Source: Halomonas sp. SpR8 (lineage in GTDB: Bacteria > Pseudomonadota > Gammaproteobacteria > Pseudomonadales > Halomonadaceae). Taken from it: 64,000 nucleotides of DNA. The stretch spans positions 62,001 to 126,000 of the forward strand of contig NZ_JAUAMC010000005.1 in NCBI RefSeq assembly GCF_031010195.1, given 5' to 3'. Position 1 is the stretch's first letter; each line of letters begins with the position of its first letter. Positions 62,021 through 64,000 of the stretch are shown piece after piece. The position numbers and the translations under genes are program-made. The notes below the pieces were generated by a model. That model was not told the origin of the DNA and ran no database searches. It saw only the letters and a list, made by a program, of their open reading frames with translations.

Positions 62021-62803
62021 CTACCCAGGTGGGTGAATCAACCCCACCACGCTGACCAGAATCAGCACCGCGCCCAGCACACGAAAGAACAGCCCAGTGT
62101 CCGCTTTCAACATATAGCGGTGGGCTCTTTCGCCTATCAAATGGCCAATAAAGGCGCAGGGCAGCAGCCACAACTGATGAATCAGTTGAAGATCGACGCC
62201 TGCGATGACAAACGACACCATTTTGATCACTACCAGGATAAACCACAGCACAAACATGGTATCCCGCAGTTGCTCTTTGGCGACGTGAGTGGCAAATACC
62301 GCCACAATCAGCGGCGCACCAATTAGCGAGGTGCCGCTGACATAGCCGCCCAGCGCCAGCAGCACGTAATCCACGTATTTATTCTTGCTCTTGAATGGCC
62401 TGTTCAGTACATAGCCAATGGCATAGATGAACACAATGCCGAAAATGATGCTGGTCATGACCTGGGCGGGCAGCGTTAACAGCCCCACCACCCCAATCAG
62501 CTTGGGGATAATCATGATTTTCAAGGCTTTGGTTAAATAGCCCCAATCGATATTACTCTGCGGCGCGGCGCCTCCCGCCCCCTCTTGCTGCAACTGTCGA
62601 TGCCCGTTCCAGGCAATCCAGCTAGAGAAAATCAGTAGGTGAATCGCAATAATCGGCAGGAATACCAGGGGCTGATTGGTCACTAAAAGCAAGAAGGGCA
62701 ACGCCAGTACAGCGCCGCCAAAGCCCAGGCTCGTCCTCACAAAACCGCTCCAGGCAAAAATTAGCCCGATCAGCGCATATTGGTACCAGAGTAGATCCGT
62801 CAT
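62021..62803 (-). CDS. TauE/SafE family sulfite/organosulfonate exporter
   Basis: 260-residue inner-membrane protein with seven to eight helices. SFLGFGGAVLALPFLLL-type first repeat (TSLGFGGAVLALPFLLLVTNQP) and second repeat GGYVSGTSLIGAPLIVAVFATHVAKEQLRDTM are diagnostic. Substrate may be sulfite, sulfoacetate or another anion. No partner gene. Confidence 0.88.
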   Translation of the reverse strand: MTDLLWYQYALIGLIFAWSGFVRTSLGFGGAVLALPFLLLVTNQPLVFLPIIAIHLLIFSSWIAWNGHRQLQQEGAGGAAPQSNIDWGYLTKALKIMIIPKLIGVVGLLTLPAQVMTSIIFGIVFIYAIGYVLNRPFKSKNKYVDYVLLALGGYVSGTSLIGAPLIVAVFATHVAKEQLRDTMFVLWFILVVIKMVSFVIAGVDLQLIHQLWLLPCAFIGHLIGERAHRYMLKADTGLFFRVLGAVLILVSVVGLIHPPG

Positions 62804-62838
62804 TGGTTCGCCTAACCCTCGTCGTTATTGGGACATCG

Positions 62839-64000
62839 TTATTGAGAAAGAGTCTCCACCGCCCACCAGGAAGGGAGTAGCGCACGTACATTAGCTTGTG
62901 CGAAACGATCATCCATTAATACCACAACGCCTTCATCTTCTGGACTGCGAATCACCCGGCCAGCGGCCTGCACCACTTTGATCATGCCGGGTATGCGGTA
63001 GGTATAGTCGTCACCCTGGCCAAAGCGCGCGCCCAGACGCGCTTTCAGCGCTTCGTTGAAATCGTTGAACGGCGGCAACCCCAGGGTGGCAATAAAGGCG
63101 CCGATTAGCCGGTCGCCGGGCAGGTCGATACCCTCCGCGAAGGCACCGCCCAGCACCGCAAATCCGATACCTTTACCCCCGGGGGTAAAGCGCGCCAGAA
63201 ACGCCTCGCGCTCGGCTTCTGGCATCCCGCGGGTTTGGCTAAACACGGGCACCTCCGGGTGCGTCTCACGAAACTGCGCCAGCGCTGCCGCCAGGTAGGC
63301 AAAGCTGCTGAAGAACGCCAGATAGTGGCCCGGCCTGCGCTGATACTGCTGCGCCATGGTGGCGACAATGGGCTCGATGGAGGCGTCCCGATCACGAAAC
63401 CGGGTGGAAATATCGCGCCTTATGCGTACCTCAAGCTGGCGGGCGGCAAACGGCGACGCCACTTCGCGCCAGACGGTCTTTTCCGGCAAGCCGAGAAGAT
63501 CCCGATAGTAGTGACCAGGCGTGAGCGTTGCCGAGAACAGAACCACCGAGTGTGCGGCGTTAAAGCGCGGGGCCAGAAAATCAGCGGGAATCAGGTTGCG
63601 GAGTCCCAGCACCGCCCGCCCCCGTCCGTGGCGGGTAAGATCGCACAGCGAATGCTCGCCAAAACGCTCGGCGAGGCGGCAGAACGCCAGCGCTTCGAAC
63701 AGCAGTTCCTGGAGCTCTAGACTGGCGTCTTCAGGGTGTTCACCCAGGTAATCGGTCAGCGAAGCGCCCACCTGCTGAGCGGCCGCCACCAACTTATCGG
63801 GCAGCGCCGAGAGCAGCCGATAGCTTGGCTTACCCGGTTTGCCTACCGCATCCAGCCCCGCGTCTTTAGTAGCGGTTTGCCACTGGCGAGCTAAACGGTT
63901 CAAAGGCCGTGCAAGTGCTGGCGGCGCAGCACGGCGCACCCGGTTAAGGCGCTGCTGGTCGAGCTCGGCGCTGTACATACCGCGGGCGCGCTCCACCAGG
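62839..64000 (-). CDS. DinG/XPD-type ATP-dependent DNA helicase, N-terminus outside the window
   Basis: C-terminal part of a superfamily 2 helicase of the DinG/YoaA group. Seen motifs: VVLFSATLTPGHYYRDLLGLP (III), the HLAFF-like YLAFFSSFAYL, and VVQAAGRVIRSPEDEGVVVLMDDRF (VI with QxxGRxxR). The frame is open to the window end (position 64000), so the Walker A and iron-sulfur region lie outside. Function likely in DNA repair. Confidence 0.88.
   Translation of the reverse strand, partial: LVERARGMYSAELDQQRLNRVRRAAPPALARPLNRLARQWQTATKDAGLDAVGKPGKPSYRLLSALPDKLVAAAQQVGASLTDYLGEHPEDASLELQELLFEALAFCRLAERFGEHSLCDLTRHGRGRAVLGLRNLIPADFLAPRFNAAHSVVLFSATLTPGHYYRDLLGLPEKTVWREVASPFAARQLEVRIRRDISTRFRDRDASIEPIVATMAQQYQRRPGHYLAFFSSFAYLAAALAQFRETHPEVPVFSQTRGMPEAEREAFLARFTPGGKGIGFAVLGGAFAEGIDLPGDRLIGAFIATLGLPPFNDFNEALKARLGARFGQGDDYTYRIPGMIKVVQAAGRVIRSPEDEGVVVLMDDRFAQANVRALLPSWWAVETLSQ

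Overview
The window looks like chromosome from a moderately halophilic gammaproteobacterium, most likely Halomonas or a close relative. This is inferred from the conserved gene orders (grpE-dnaK, fur/bamE, rnfH-ratA, smpB-ssrA, rplU-rpmA-obgE-proB, ispB), an NhaD Na+/H+ antiporter, a TAXI-type TRAP transporter, and protein sequences typical of that group. No species is claimed.

Layout. 1-6.6 kb is housekeeping: dnaK (cut by the window edge), grpE, recN, fur, bamE, rnfH, ratA, smpB and the tmRNA gene ssrA. From 6.6 to 15.46 kb an integrated element of about 8.9 kb uses the 3' end of ssrA as attachment site, with a 19-bp direct repeat at both ends. It carries a P4-type integrase, an AlpA-like regulator, a C4-type antisense RNA whose two loops are complementary to sequences on both sides of it, a P2 gpA-like HUH replication initiator, a BrnT/BrnA toxin-antitoxin pair and several uncharacterised ORFs. 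It has no recognisable capsid, terminase or conjugation genes. From 15.5 to about 20 kb lies a decayed accessory region: an orphan HsdR-N-like nuclease, a truncated second brnTA locus, and a small minus-strand array (GNAT, DUF1993, a small membrane protein) with two related attC-like imperfect palindromes and a transposase scrap.

20-23.4 kb holds a nitrilase-family amidase, an APC permease and a divergent LuxR-type regulator. 23.4-35.6 kb is a dense zinc-starvation cluster: znuA, znuCB, a DUF1826 gene, a Cys-tailed FAD oxidoreductase with an ACR3/BASS-like permease, a gamma-carbonic-anhydrase-like protein, a ThrRS paralog, zinc-free DksA2, a COG0523 GTPase, zinc-independent FolE2, and zinT. 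Zur-box-like palindromes sit at three promoters. Together these genes import zinc, hold it in the periplasm, and supply backup enzymes.

35.8-45.8 kb is mixed: a cold-shock protein, a CaCA exchanger, a TAXI TRAP system, nhaD, a GST, an antibiotic-biosynthesis-monooxygenase-like membrane protein, an NlpC/P60 lipoprotein and a histidine phosphatase. 45.8-54.6 kb holds a phnDCEE-type phosphonate/phosphite importer without C-P lyase, a PhoD-like phosphatase, and a two-component system flanked by PepSY proteins. The end (54.8-64 kb) has a DUF1853 gene, proB, obgE, rpmA, rplU, ispB, tRNA-Pro(CGG), an MFS transporter with a problematic N-terminus, a TauE/SafE permease and a DinG-like helicase cut by the window edge.
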